Shown here piece by piece: positions 12,089 through 21,570 of a DNA stretch of 64,000 nt; within the stretch, counting starts at the first letter, position 1, and each line of letters begins with the position of its first letter. The notes under the pieces are model-generated. The model worked only from the letters and a program-made list of their open reading frames with translations. It was not told the DNA's origin and did not search any database. Source of the DNA: Microcebus murinus (Eukaryota > Chordata > Mammalia > Primates > Cheirogaleidae); assembly GCF_040939455.1 (NCBI RefSeq), contig NC_134126.1, positions 3,158,375 to 3,222,374 on the forward strand, in the 5' to 3' direction. The position numbers and the translations under genes are program-made.

Positions 12089-12935
12089 GATTATTAAGTA
12101 TGAAATATCTGATTTCCTTGAGTACTGTTTGACAGTTGCTGTCTCTGACATTTTACTTTGACACTTCTTGTTTTATTTTTATTGTGAAGGTACACTCTCA
12201 GTCTTTCAAACGCATGGTTTGGCTTGTGATTACCTTTCAAATTTTTTAAACCAATTTTTGTAAAACCATGGAGCAGTCAAAAATTGTTATTTTCAAATAT
12301 GAATTCCATCATGGAACCAATGCAGCACAGACAGCTCAAAATATCAAAGAAGTGTTTGGGAAGGATGTGGCTAATGAACGCACAGTGTGTCAATGGTTTG
12401 AGAAGTCATGTTCTGGTGATTTTGATCGTGAAAATGAGCCACCTGGGAGACCTGAGACCAAAGTGGATAATGATGAGCTGGAAGCTGTAGTGGAAACAAA
12501 TCCATTTCAACCTATTCATGATTAGCAGCAAGGTTTGATGTTACTATTCCAATAATATTGGACCATTTGAAACAAATCAGCAAGGTAAAGAAGCTGCATA
12601 CGTGGGTTCCGAATGAATTAAATGAGCATCAGAAGATAAATCATCTCGAAGCTTGCCTTTCTTTGCTGTCACGACATAAAGGTGAACCGTTCCTACACTG
12701 TATTGTTACATGTGATGGAGAATAGATTCTTTGTGACAATTGCAAGCATTTGGCACAATGGTTGGATAAAGATGAAGTGCCGAAACACAGTCCAAAACTG
12801 AATATTGATCAAAAAAAGCTAATGTTGTCTGCTGGTGGTTCAGCACTGGTATTATCCACTACAGCTTCATGAAACCTGGTCAGTTGATTACAGCGGATGT
12901 CTCCTGCAACCAACTGGAAGAAATGAAATCAAACA
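12089..12935 (+). pseudogene. Mariner-like DNA transposon relic with broken transposase
   Basis: A frame from 12268 encodes the N-terminal DNA-binding part of a mariner transposase: a helix-turn-helix stretch with TAQNIKEVFG, then ANERTVCQWFEK and GRPETKVDNDELEAVVE. It stops at 12525. Beyond the stop, shifted frames still show the later region: KLHTWVPNELNEHQ, FLHCIVTCDGE (normally containing the first catalytic Asp, here followed by a stop), QWLDKDEVPKHSPK and ALVLSTTAS. The third catalytic Asp region and the 3' end are missing, so it cannot encode a working DD34D enzyme. The 5' UTR resembles that of the copy near 54.9 kb. The 5' end is approximate and no terminal repeat pair is visible. Confidence 0.9.
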
Positions 12936-13028
12936 AAAATGTTCTCTAAATGCAATAGAATGAAATTAGAAATAAATAACAGAGGAATTTGGGAAATTCA
13001 CAAATATGTAGAAATTAAACAATGTATC

Positions 13029-13150
13029 TTTAAATAAGTAATAAGTTGCTATGGTTTGCATGTGTCCCCCAAAGTTCATGTGTTGGAAACTTGATCCTCA
13101 ATGCATCTGTGTTGGAAAGTGAGGTGTAAGAAGAGGTGATTGGGTCATGA
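13029..13150 (+). mobile_element. MaLR (MLT1/MST-type) LTR fragment
   Basis: The block 'tgctatggtttgcatgtgtc', 'cccaaagttcatgtgttggaaactt', and 'gaggtgattgggtcatgagggc' is the characteristic 5' portion of MLT1/MST LTRs. Only the 5' part is present. Confidence 0.8.
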
Positions 13151-13420
13151 GGGCAAAGCCTGTATTCTGAAATCTGTGGCCAAAGAAAGAATCTGCATTG
13201 TACCCTCCAATGAAAAAGGACAACTCCAAAATGAAGAGTCCTGCTCCTTTCTCCTAAACTTTCTTATAAAAGCCTTCCAGTCTGTAGCAGACTCTGGAAC
13301 ACTCCCAACTTTGTTGGTGGGTCTTTCAGGGTTGATCTTCACATTTGGCTTTCAGTAAACATTTATGAAATTATTTCTGCCTCAGCCTTAATTTCAGTCA
13401 AGGGCTCCACCTTCATAATC
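13151..13420 (+). mobile_element. LTR-like segment of uncertain family
   Basis: It contains 'cttataaaagccttccag' (TATA-like), then 'ctttcagtaaacatttatgaaattatttctgcc', the order seen near the promoter and polyadenylation end of many LTRs. It does not continue the MaLR consensus upstream, so it may be a second LTR fused to it. The family is not identified. Confidence 0.4.
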
Positions 13421-13869
13421 TACTTACCTCTCAAGGTATCACCTCAAATTCCTTATGTTATTTCCATACAAGATATCCCTGGTTTATCTTCTATGTCCAC
13501 TTTTCTAACTCTAGAATCAGCCACTTCCACAAGTAGCTCTAATTCCTTTTATTGGAGATGTTAAGTAAACATAAAGATCTGAGCATAAGGTGGGCTCATT
13601 TTTAGTAATGTTTCACTTCTTTTAAACTCTTACCAGACAGAACTAGGAAATTAAGTGTGGGCACTAACTCATGAAGAAATACATAGTAATTTATTTTTAG
13701 ATCAAGCAATCAACATAGATTTGAAAGCAATTTAATTGCATTTTATGTATTGAATTTATTTGGAGTAACTATGAGAAATATAAGAAGTGTATGCACGTTT
13801 GCCAGAGAAAGAGGGGAGAGAGAGAACTCTAGTGTGCATGATTATACACAGCTATTTTTTTTTCTGAAA
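13421..13869. other. No recognised feature
   Basis: AT-rich sequence without recognised genes or repeats. Confidence 0.45.
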
Positions 13870-14220
13870 ATCTTCATCCCATTCTGCAACATTATCTAGC
13901 AGCATTTCCCTTTGTTTAAAGGACTGCTATTCGTATTTCTTGTACTACGGTTTGGATGTGAATAAATTCTGTTATTTGTCTGTCTCTAGTACTTTTACTT
14001 AGGTCTTATGTTTGAAGAATATTTTTTCTGGCTTTAGAATTCAAGGTTAACAACTATTACTTTCTGTCAATACATTAAACACATTTTACCATTGCCTTCT
14101 GATCTCCACTTTTGGGGTGTTTTGTTTGTTATATTTGTTGTTTTTGATAACTAAGTCATCATTCTTCTTCTTGTCTTCCTGTCTTCATATATTTTAGCTA
14201 GTTGCTGTGAAATTTTTATG
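13870..14220 (-). mobile_element. Old LINE-1 (L1M-like) fragment, antisense
   Basis: The order 'tatttcttgtactacggt', 'aaataaattctgttatttgtctgtct', 'ttttttctggctttagaattcaaggtt' and 'accattgccttctgatctcc' matches the antisense ORF1/ORF2 border region of old L1M elements. It is heavily diverged and the TG array interrupts it. Confidence 0.45.
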
Positions 14221-14637
14221 CCTAGGGGTGTCTGTGTGTATGTGTCAGTGTGTGTGTGTGTGTGTGTGAGAAAGCTTGTGTGTGTGTGAGATTGTGTGTG
14301 TGAGTGGGAGTGTGTGAGAGGTATGTGTGCATGTAAGTGGGAGAGTGTGTGTGTATGTGAGTGTGTGAATGTGTGAGTGGGAGACAGTATGTGTGAGAGT
14401 GTGTGTGTGAGCATCTGAGTGTGAGTGTATGGGTGTGAGAGGTGTGTGTGTGAGTGGGCGAGTGTATGTGTGAGAGTGCATGTGTGTGAGTGTGTGTGTG
14501 AAAGAGCTTGCGTGTGTGACTGTGTGAGTGGGAGAGTGTGTGTGTGAGTGTGAATGCGTGTGTGACTGTGTGAGTGGGAGACTGTGAGTGTGTGAGTCTG
14601 AGAGTGTGTGAGAGTGTGTGTGTGAGTGTGTATGTGC
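14221..14637. repeat. TG-rich complex minisatellite
   Basis: About 410 bp of irregular repeats of TGTG, TGAG and TGGG words (for example 'tgtgtgagtgggag' recurring). Because the unit is variable and free of stops on the minus strand, it yields long His/Thr/Ser-rich frames that are not genes. Z-DNA or slipped structures are likely. Confidence 0.95.
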
Positions 14638-14870
14638 CTGACAATTCCAAACTCTGCAACTCTGCCCCATCTCTGGGTCAGTCTCTTTCCTCTCTTGATA
14701 CCATGCTACATTTTAATGATTTTTTTCATATATTTTCAAAAATTTTCTGTGAATGTCAACATTTTGTAAGTAAAAGAATGGAGACTGAAATAAATAATGT
14801 TAATGTATTACATATCGTCATATTTGTGCTCAGAAAAAGTCATGCCTTTCCTCTGTCAGGCCCTTAACCT
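14638..14870 (-). mobile_element. Possible continuation of the old antisense L1
   Basis: 'cctgacaattccaaactctgcaactctgcccc' and the following AT-rich text resemble the antisense 5' region of old L1 elements. The match is weak. Confidence 0.3.
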
Positions 14871-14962
14871 GGTTTGGGAAACCAATCCAGTCTGGAATTG
14901 GGCTGGGCTTTGTAGGGGATCTTCCCTGTACTGGAACTTGTGATTAAGATCGCGGATCTCCC

Positions 14963-15184
14963 GCCCCTCCCGCCCCTCCCGCCCCAGCAGGCCCCCGCAC
15001 CTGCACCTGCACCTGCGCTCTTCCAGCCCCGCCCCTCCCTCCTCTGCCCCCTCCCGCCCCAGCAGGCCCCCGCACCTGAGCTCTTCCAGCCCCAGCAGGC
15101 CCCCGCACCTGCACCTGCGCTCTTCCAGCCCCGCCCCTCCCGCCCGCCCCAGCAGGCCCCCGCACCTGCGCTCTTCCAGCCCCG
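14963..15184. repeat. GC-rich minisatellite, about four variable units
   Basis: Units begin with 'cagcaggcccccgcacctg' at 14985, 15060, 15093 and 15150. They continue with 'cacctgc' steps, 'gctcttccagcccc' and 'gcccctcccgcc'. Unit length varies from about 33 to 75 bp through gain or loss of 'cacctg' and 'gcccctccc' blocks. Confidence 0.9.
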
Positions 15185-15639
15185 CGCGACCCTGCCGCCG
15201 CGTCGCGCTCACGCGAGAGAGACGCAGAACGCCCGCGCGGTCTGTCTCCGCCCCCTTCTGCGTTTAGGCTTCAGCAGAGAATCCGAGCTCAGTCCTCGGC
15301 GGCGCATGCGCTTTCGCAACGCCCCAACGCGTCTCAGTACGGACTCGACGCTCCGGTTCCCTCGGCTGCCTTCCTACCTCACATTTAGCAGCCTCTCCGC
15401 GGCTCCTCTCCGCCTCGGCCCGAGGGAAACCGCCGTCGCCCTGGGGCTCCCGTCGTCCTGCCCTCAGACTGGCACGTGCCCCCGAGGAGCCCACTCCAGT
15501 CTCTCCTGTGCCCTGCGGGGTCCCGCGAGCTCGGCGAGGCTTTGGAAGGAAAACCACCGTGCGCGGACGCCTGCCGGCGTCCTCGGCGTCCAGGCCGCGC
15601 CCGCCCCTTACGTCCCCCTCGCAGCCCCTGCGCCCGCGC

Positions 15640-15975
15640 CCTCCCTGCGCCCCTCGCCGCCCCCTGCGCCCCTCGCCGCCCCCTGCGCCCCTCGCCGCCC
15701 CCTGCGCCCCTCGCCCCTCCCTGCGCCCCTCGCCCCTCCCTGCGCCCCTCGCCCCCTCGCAGCCACCTGCGCCCCTCGCCGCCCCCTGCGCCCCTCGCCC
15801 CTCCCTGCGCCCGCCCCCTCGCAGCCCCCTGCGCCCCTCGCAGCCCCCTGCGCCCCTCGCAGCCCCCTGCGCCCCTCGCAGCCCCCTGCGCCCCTCGCAG
15901 CCCCCTGCGCCCCTCGCAGCCCCCTGCGCCCCTCGCAGCCCCCTGCGCCCCTCGCAGCCCCCTGCGCCCCTGCGC
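15640..15975. repeat. 19-bp GC-rich minisatellite
   Basis: Perfect 19-bp units (CAGCCCCCTGCGCCCCTCG) start at 15822, 15841, 15860, 15879, 15898, 15917, 15936 and 15955. Variant units with CCG in place of CAG, and shorter 'ccctccctgcgcccctcg' units, lie upstream. Because 19 is not a multiple of three, the same unit is read successively in all three frames. None contains a stop, which explains the overlapping Pro/Ala-rich frames. Confidence 0.96.
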
Positions 15976-16075
15976 CCGCCGCAGCCCCCCTGCGCCCACC
16001 GTGCCCCTGCGCCGCCCGCGCCCCTGCGCCGCCTCCCTTCGCCCGACCCCTGCCCCCTCCCCGGGGTGGGACGCC

Positions 16076-16673
16076 TCGCTGCTCTGGGATTTTAGGTTGT
16101 CAGCTATGCTTTCAGATGTCTTGTTGCTAAGGCCCAAGACACCTTCTCTTGTGACGATCTATACTCTAAGAAAAATCAGTCTTGTTTTTAAAATGCCAGT
16201 AATTGCAGCATTTCAGAAACATCTACTTTAGAGCTGTTGCAATTATGAAAAGCTTTATGTGTCAAATTTAAGATGATATACATTTTATTTCAAATACATT
16301 TTATTTCACATTTCTTCAACAAGGTACCTGGGCAATGATGCTTGGGCATTATTAATCCAAGGCACTTCCTAATAACTGTTATGCCAAGTAGAAAAGGCAT
16401 AATGACTGATCACGGAACCCTAACGGAGGCAAAGCATCAAGAGAACTCCGACTCCTCAGGAATAGATATTCTATCTCCTCTATCCCCTAAATAAATAACT
16501 CTAGTCATCTTGAAAACGAACAGAACAAAGGAAATGTAGGAGAAATAAGTTTAAAATATTAACTATGGCTATAGAGAGACTGTAGCCTTATAACCAACTT
16601 CATGAACCCCTATACTTTTTTTTTAATAATCCTCTTCCTTAACTAACTACTTGACCCTTTGAGTTCTTTCTCA
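16076..16673. other. Sequence 3' of the CpG block, no feature recognised
   Basis: Composition falls back to AT-rich within about 50 bp of the CpG block. No clear splice-site or exon signature could be defended. Confidence 0.4.
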
Positions 16674-16683
16674 GAAATGATGA

Positions 16684-16768
16684 ACTTGATCTCTTGGCCT
16701 CAAGGGATCCTCCTGCCTCAGCCTTCCAAAGTGCTGGCATTATAGGTGTGAGCCACCACAACCAGCCT
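16684..16768 (-). mobile_element. Tailless, 3'-truncated Alu fragment
   Basis: On the minus strand it is the first 85 or so bases of Alu, from 'ggctggttgtggtggctcac' to 'ccaagagatcaag'. It is flanked by direct repeats GAAATGATGAA (16674-16684) and GAAATGATGGA (16769-16779; the left copy overlaps the edge by one base). There is no A tail. A truncated Alu with target duplications and no tail fits the described class of tailless retropseudogenes. Simple decay or a FLAM relic is the alternative. Confidence 0.75.
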
Positions 16769-16779
16769 GAAATGATGGA

Positions 16780-19309
16780 TTTTCCACAAAACAAATGAGT
16801 TGAGACTCTTGTCTGAGGACCGACTTCCTGGTGCCAAGATTCGGGTTCTCCACAACCTGCCCCGGAGCTGTAGTCCTGCTGAGACACGCCAGGGCCTGCC
16901 CTAATGCACATGCCCTCATTTGAAAGCTCATGACTTCCCTTAGGCAGAGAGAGATTTGAGGCAGCTTTTCTTGTTGTCCTAACAAGACATATGTCCTGTT
17001 AAACATGCCTTTCTTCCTTGGCACTCCTCATCGTCTCCATAACGGGACCTTTGTGCGATTGAGCAGACTTAGAAACCCCTGTGGTCTCAACAACCAGCCT
17101 CAGTTACCTGCCTCCCCACCACATCACCATATTAAGAGATGTGTGTTGGACATTTGGTGCTGTTCTTAATTTTTCATTCCTAGATTTTAAGATATCAAAT
17201 TGATACTGGAATTATAATAATGATAATCACCCATGGATGGATAAAATAGCTAAGAGGATATTAGCATATCTCTTGGGAAAATATTTAAGGAATGGGAATA
17301 AGTGCAATATGTTTGCTGGAAAAAGTTGTTTCTCTTACTGGATTTTCTATGTACATAGAGTACATTATGTAGACCTTAAGTAGGAACCCAATGTGGGATA
17401 AGGCTTGCTGGTTCTCCGTCTCCTTTCCTATCTCTCCTGGTAGGCCTTCCTAAATTGCAGAGCCTAAAAATGCTTTTTTCCTACTGCCTTGTGATTGCAT
17501 TTGGGTAGGAGTTGCACACTAAAGTAACAGATATCTGTGTGATATGCAGGAGACATGTTTAAGAAGAGGTGCAACCGTCTCCTGTTGTTCCTGGCAAGCA
17601 AGCCACACTATTTTGGTCGCAAGCAGCTGTCTAGGCAATGATCCCTGAATAACAGCAACGGCAGTTTGTTCTTGAGATCAGTCTTTACAGTTGTGGATCT
17701 TGATCCTCACGACTACCAGAAGGCCATGTGTTGATTTTGCACCCTATGTCCAGAAGTATATACTTCTTTACATTAACTCCATTTCTGCTTTACATACCTA
17801 GAGTATTTTGTTTCCTGCTGCTCACCTATATTGATCCCAAGGAAATAGCTCATATAACAGAAAAATTAAAGAAAAAAATTGTAAATTTTAAGTATACAAT
17901 TATTGGATGCCAAAACTCAGCAAATCCCCTCCAACCTAAACCTGTATGTGATATTAGAAGAAAAAATGAAAAATACAGAGACAAGAATCTGAATGGATAT
18001 TTATTTCATTACTGCACATTGCACTAAGCATGAATGTTTCTCCTTTGAATGAACTTGCAAATGCTAGAATTAGTCAAAAATTCGTACTGTGAAATATATT
18101 CAGATATAAGAAAACAGAGAAATAAAATATAATTTTAAAATATGTAATTTCATTCATTAAGCATTTCCATGTTTTCAGTTGCAAAACACTATAATCATAA
18201 ACTTTATCTGTCTTATTAATATTATATGTGAGGTCCCTCCAGGAAGCATTTTTACATAATCTGAAAATCATCCTATTTTAATATGCCAGTGATCACACTC
18301 AGGTCTTACAATTATAATGCTGGGAATCTAGTTCTCCCACAAAAAATCCTAGATATAAGAGCATTCCAATATTCTTCCAAATCATTTATATTAATGAAAA
18401 CTGGAAATGATTATTACATACTTAAAAATAAGTTTTTGGTTAAAGAAGATAAAGGATGACCACTCTATATTATGGAATTATTATTTTTTATTTATAGGTT
18501 AACAGGAGTTTCTTGCTGTATGTTGAGTGAATATAAAAAGTATGGCAAATTGTATAATAGAAACAAAACAATACTTGGAAAAGTGGGGGGGAAGTATGAT
18601 TTAGATACTGTAATGTATTTGCTTTTTCTCATGTGACACTGTAAATTTTTGTTTTAGAAGAGTTGCATTTACATTTAATTTTGACATAATTTTATGGCAT
18701 TTAAAAGTTCTGAGAAAAACAGAAAACAATATATTACAGTAAATGTGGTTTTTGTTGTCATGGAGTTTATGTTGTGCTTAGAAGAACAGACATTATTCAT
18801 ATCACCCATTAATTAATATAACTTTGATAAACAATCTGAGAAGTTTCTATTGCCAATGGATTATAAATGGAGTGAGTTTTATGTGCCCCAAACTGCCAGA
18901 TAAATTTTCAGGAAAAAAGTTTAAAATATATTAAATTGATACCTGAAAAAAAGATCTCTGTATCTCTCTTTTTAACTATTATTCCTTTCTGCCTCGTGTT
19001 TGTGTTTTAATAGGTACCTTCCATAATCTTCCCTTTGCAAACTTCTTGATGATAATGTGTATTGACTCTACCTTTGTATTATCCACATGGTGTGGTATGA
19101 CTTTTACCGTATTTGGTCCTCTATAGCAATATTGGTTCAATAAATTAATTAGGCTTTGTTAGAAATATCATAAATAGGATGCAAATTCTGTGAAGGCATA
19201 TGTCATATGTTTTATTTTCTTGTGTTCCCTTTGGGGCCACAATGGCTCTTCTACGTGTTAAAACATATAGCAGAAACCCAGTATTTATTGATTGTAACAA
19301 ATTATGACT
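16780..19309. other. No recognised gene; moderately GC 5' part then AT-rich
   Basis: 16780-17150 has LTR-like composition but no family I can name. The rest is AT-rich unique sequence. The frame at 17728-18027 has no recognisable motif. Confidence 0.4.
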
Positions 19310-19490
19310 AGGAACACAGATTTTGTGATCAGATTAACAAGGGAATTGAATACTAATTTTATTACTTTATTTATTCTTTAACCCATAGAATGTTATCCTT
19401 CTTCGGTGTCAATGTTCTTGTGCATAAAATGCAGAATTACCAAAGCTTCATGTAGATAAGACCAAGGGCTTGGTAAGTGCTAAATTTGTA
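19310..19490 (+). repeat. Possible MIR relic
   Basis: 'aacacagattttgtgatcagattaac' and the following text resemble the start of a MIR, with later 'cttgtgcataaaatgcagaatta' resembling its 'catctgtaaaatgggg' segment. It is strongly diverged. Confidence 0.35.
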
Positions 19491-20839
19491 GTCAAATTTG
19501 TGTGTAGTTAAAATTATAAAGTTGCAAATTATCGATCTATGGTATCCCTACAGAATATATATTGTAAGCTCTATTTTTCATAAGGAATGCTAGAAATATA
19601 TCAAAGAATCATACTTTCATTTCAGAGGATCCATATTTAAGCAACATCAAAGTTTGCACAAATGCATACAATAAAAATTGTGACTAAAAGAATAACTGAT
19701 TTTATTAAGTTTTGCAAGATATAATCTGCTATTTCCATCTTTGTCTTTACTAATATTTGATAAGTAACAAAATTGAAACTCTGACAATAGGAAATATAAA
19801 TCCAAAGTGAATAATAAATCTCAGAGTCTGTATTAAGCTTCAGATAAAGCACAGTTGAATGTAAAGATAGCAATAAATCACTTGAAACATATTATAGAAA
19901 ATTTAAAAATAGAAATATGAAATAGATGATAAAAGACTTGATACTTCAAGATGTCCCAAAAGGAAAACATTAAGCAAATATGAGCTAGAAAATATTCAAG
20001 GACACCATATCGGAGAATTAGCTAGATGTAAGGAAGTCATGAGGTGGCATCTGTGGCTGACACAGTGATCAGATGAGGACTCCAGAGCTCATTCTGAACG
20101 ACTCAAATGTTTATTTGACCATTTATGTCTAATGTGAGATTGCAGTATGCTGTCTTCCAGTTGTGTGTTAGCTGTGGATATTGGATTACTTTCTCTCATC
20201 TCACTCATGATCTGTGTTATTTTGTTTTGTTTTTCGTTCTTGGGAATGTAAATGTAAGGAATTCAGGCCAAAAGAAACCAGGGTTCCTTGTAAAAATTAC
20301 TGACTCTAGAGCTGAGGTGGGGAAAATACTAGATGAGCATGGAGTATCCAATAGTGCCACAAAGTAAAAAAAAAAAGTTCTTAAAAAAAGATGAAAGGAG
20401 GCATGACAAAAGGATATAGCAACCAACCTGAAAAATGTCTAACGGCTAAAGCTGCAATATATAACATAAAATTATTTGTTTATAATCTAAATAAAATAAA
20501 TAACTATGTCAGGCAGGAATTGAACTCTTATTATCTTTGCCGCCTGGGCTGTTATGTAGCATGTCAAAAAAGGACTTTTCGGATACAATTAGGGGTATGA
20601 AACTTAAATACGAGGGTTACCCTAAAGTATCCAGATGGGCCCAATGTAACCACTGGAGCCCCTGAAGGCAGGGATATTTGTCTCCATCCAGGTTCCATCA
20701 GAGACGTGCAGCAGAGGAAGATGGCAGAGGAGAGAACTAGAGCACGAGAAGAATTGTCCCGCCAATGCTTGCTTTGAAAGTTGGGAGTGGGGAAATGCGG
20801 GTGGCTTCTAAGTAGAAAATGACCCCTTGTCAATATCCA
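19491..20839. other. No recognised feature
   Basis: AT-rich sequence followed by a mixed-composition part (20390-20830). No family or gene was recognised. Confidence 0.4.
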
Positions 20840-20969
20840 GCAAATTTAAGTAAATTGGGTAAATTTAACTTACCAAATAAATTTAGGTACCACAGTCACA
20901 GGCAACTCAGTCCAGCCAACAACCTCAGTGAACATGAAGGGATTTCAAACAGGCATTCATCCTGAGCTA
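20840..20969 (+). mobile_element. MLT1-like LTR, part 1
   Basis: 'ggcaactcagtccagccaacaacctcagtgaacatgaa' resembles the middle of MLT1-type LTRs. The element appears to resume at 21406 after the inserted transposon. Confidence 0.4.
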
Positions 20970-21405
20970 CTGTGTTTCCCCGAAAATAAGCCCTACCCAT
21001 AAAATAAGCCCTAGCAGGATTTCTAAGCATTTGCGCAATAGAAGCCCCACCCCGGAAATAAGACCTGGCGATGGGCGTGGCTATGCAGCGCATCTGCACA
21101 ACCCGTGCATTTCCTTGGGGAGCCTAGCAGCCCTTCTCACCTGCCCCATGAGAGCTCTATTGCTTGACATGAGAGATTAGGGCCAATGGTTCTAAAGGAA
21201 ATCGAGTCATAAGAAATCCAGGATGAATTTGGGACTTGGAGAGTGATGATCATGTGCCAGAAGAAGATGACTTAACTATATTTGAATAAATGTAGATTGT
21301 TGTACTGTACTTAAAAAAATAACACATCCCCTGAAAATAAGCCCTAAGGTGTCTTCTTGAAGAAAAATAAATATAAGACCCTGTCTTATTTTCGGGGAAA
21401 CATGG
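20970..21405. mobile_element. 436-bp nonautonomous TIR transposon with TA target duplication
   Basis: It is bounded by a near-perfect terminal inverted repeat: the shared TGTTTCCCCGAAAATAAG lies at 20973-20990 and, as its reverse complement, at 21385-21402. TA flanks each side (20968-20969 and 21406-21407). Variants of 'aaaataagccc' recur internally next to both ends. On the plus strand near 21229-21287 a short frame ending EEDDLTIFE* could be the acidic C-terminus of a pogo/Tigger-class transposase. TA duplication and the TIR place it in the Tc1/mariner/pogo superfamily. No complete transposase is present, so it would depend on an enzyme supplied in trans. Confidence 0.88.
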
Positions 21406-21570
21406 TATACCTTCTTTTCTGTCTTGTGAGTCTCGTAGCAGAGAACTCATCTGAGTTACACACTGTCTAGGCTTCTGATCCAAGAAACTATGAGATACCG
21501 AGCCATATGTTTTTTCAAGCTGCTAGATGTGTATGATATTTCTTGGCCTCAATAGAAAACTAATACAATA
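21406..21570 (+). mobile_element. MLT1-like LTR, part 2 (3' end)
   Basis: 'cttgtgagtctcgtagcagagaactcatctgag', 'cttctgatccaagaaactatgagat' and the terminal 'aatagaaaactaatacaa' follow the 3' end of MLT1-type LTRs. With 20840-20969 it makes one LTR interrupted by the TIR transposon. Confidence 0.6.

Larger units (their letters stand above)
14950..16075. promoter_or_regulatory. Isolated CpG-island-like block
   Basis: About 1.1 kb of GC- and CpG-rich sequence in an otherwise AT-rich window. It is made of a GC minisatellite (14963-15184), a unique CpG-rich core (about 15185-15600) and a second GC minisatellite (about 15640-15975). The core has promoter-type motifs: an NRF1-like palindrome GGCGCATGCGCT (15301-15312), a CACGTG E-box (15473-15478) and GC boxes, with no evident TATA box. 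A CpG-island promoter for an unannotated RNA is one reading, and a repeat-driven GC island is the other. The 396-codon frame starting at 14940 is not evidence for a gene because all frames are open through the repeats. Confidence 0.6.

Noticed and set aside
14222..14670. His/Thr/Ser-rich minus-strand frames of 141 and 145 codons
   Set aside because: They are translations of the TG-rich array.
14940..16130. 396-codon plus-strand frame rich in Pro, Ala and Arg
   Set aside because: All frames of the 19-bp array and much of the minus strand are open, and the peptide is simply the repeat translated. No domain and no codon preference separate it from its neighbours.
15385..16137. 250-codon minus-strand Gly/Arg-rich frame
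   Set aside because: Reverse complement of the same minisatellite, open for the same reason.
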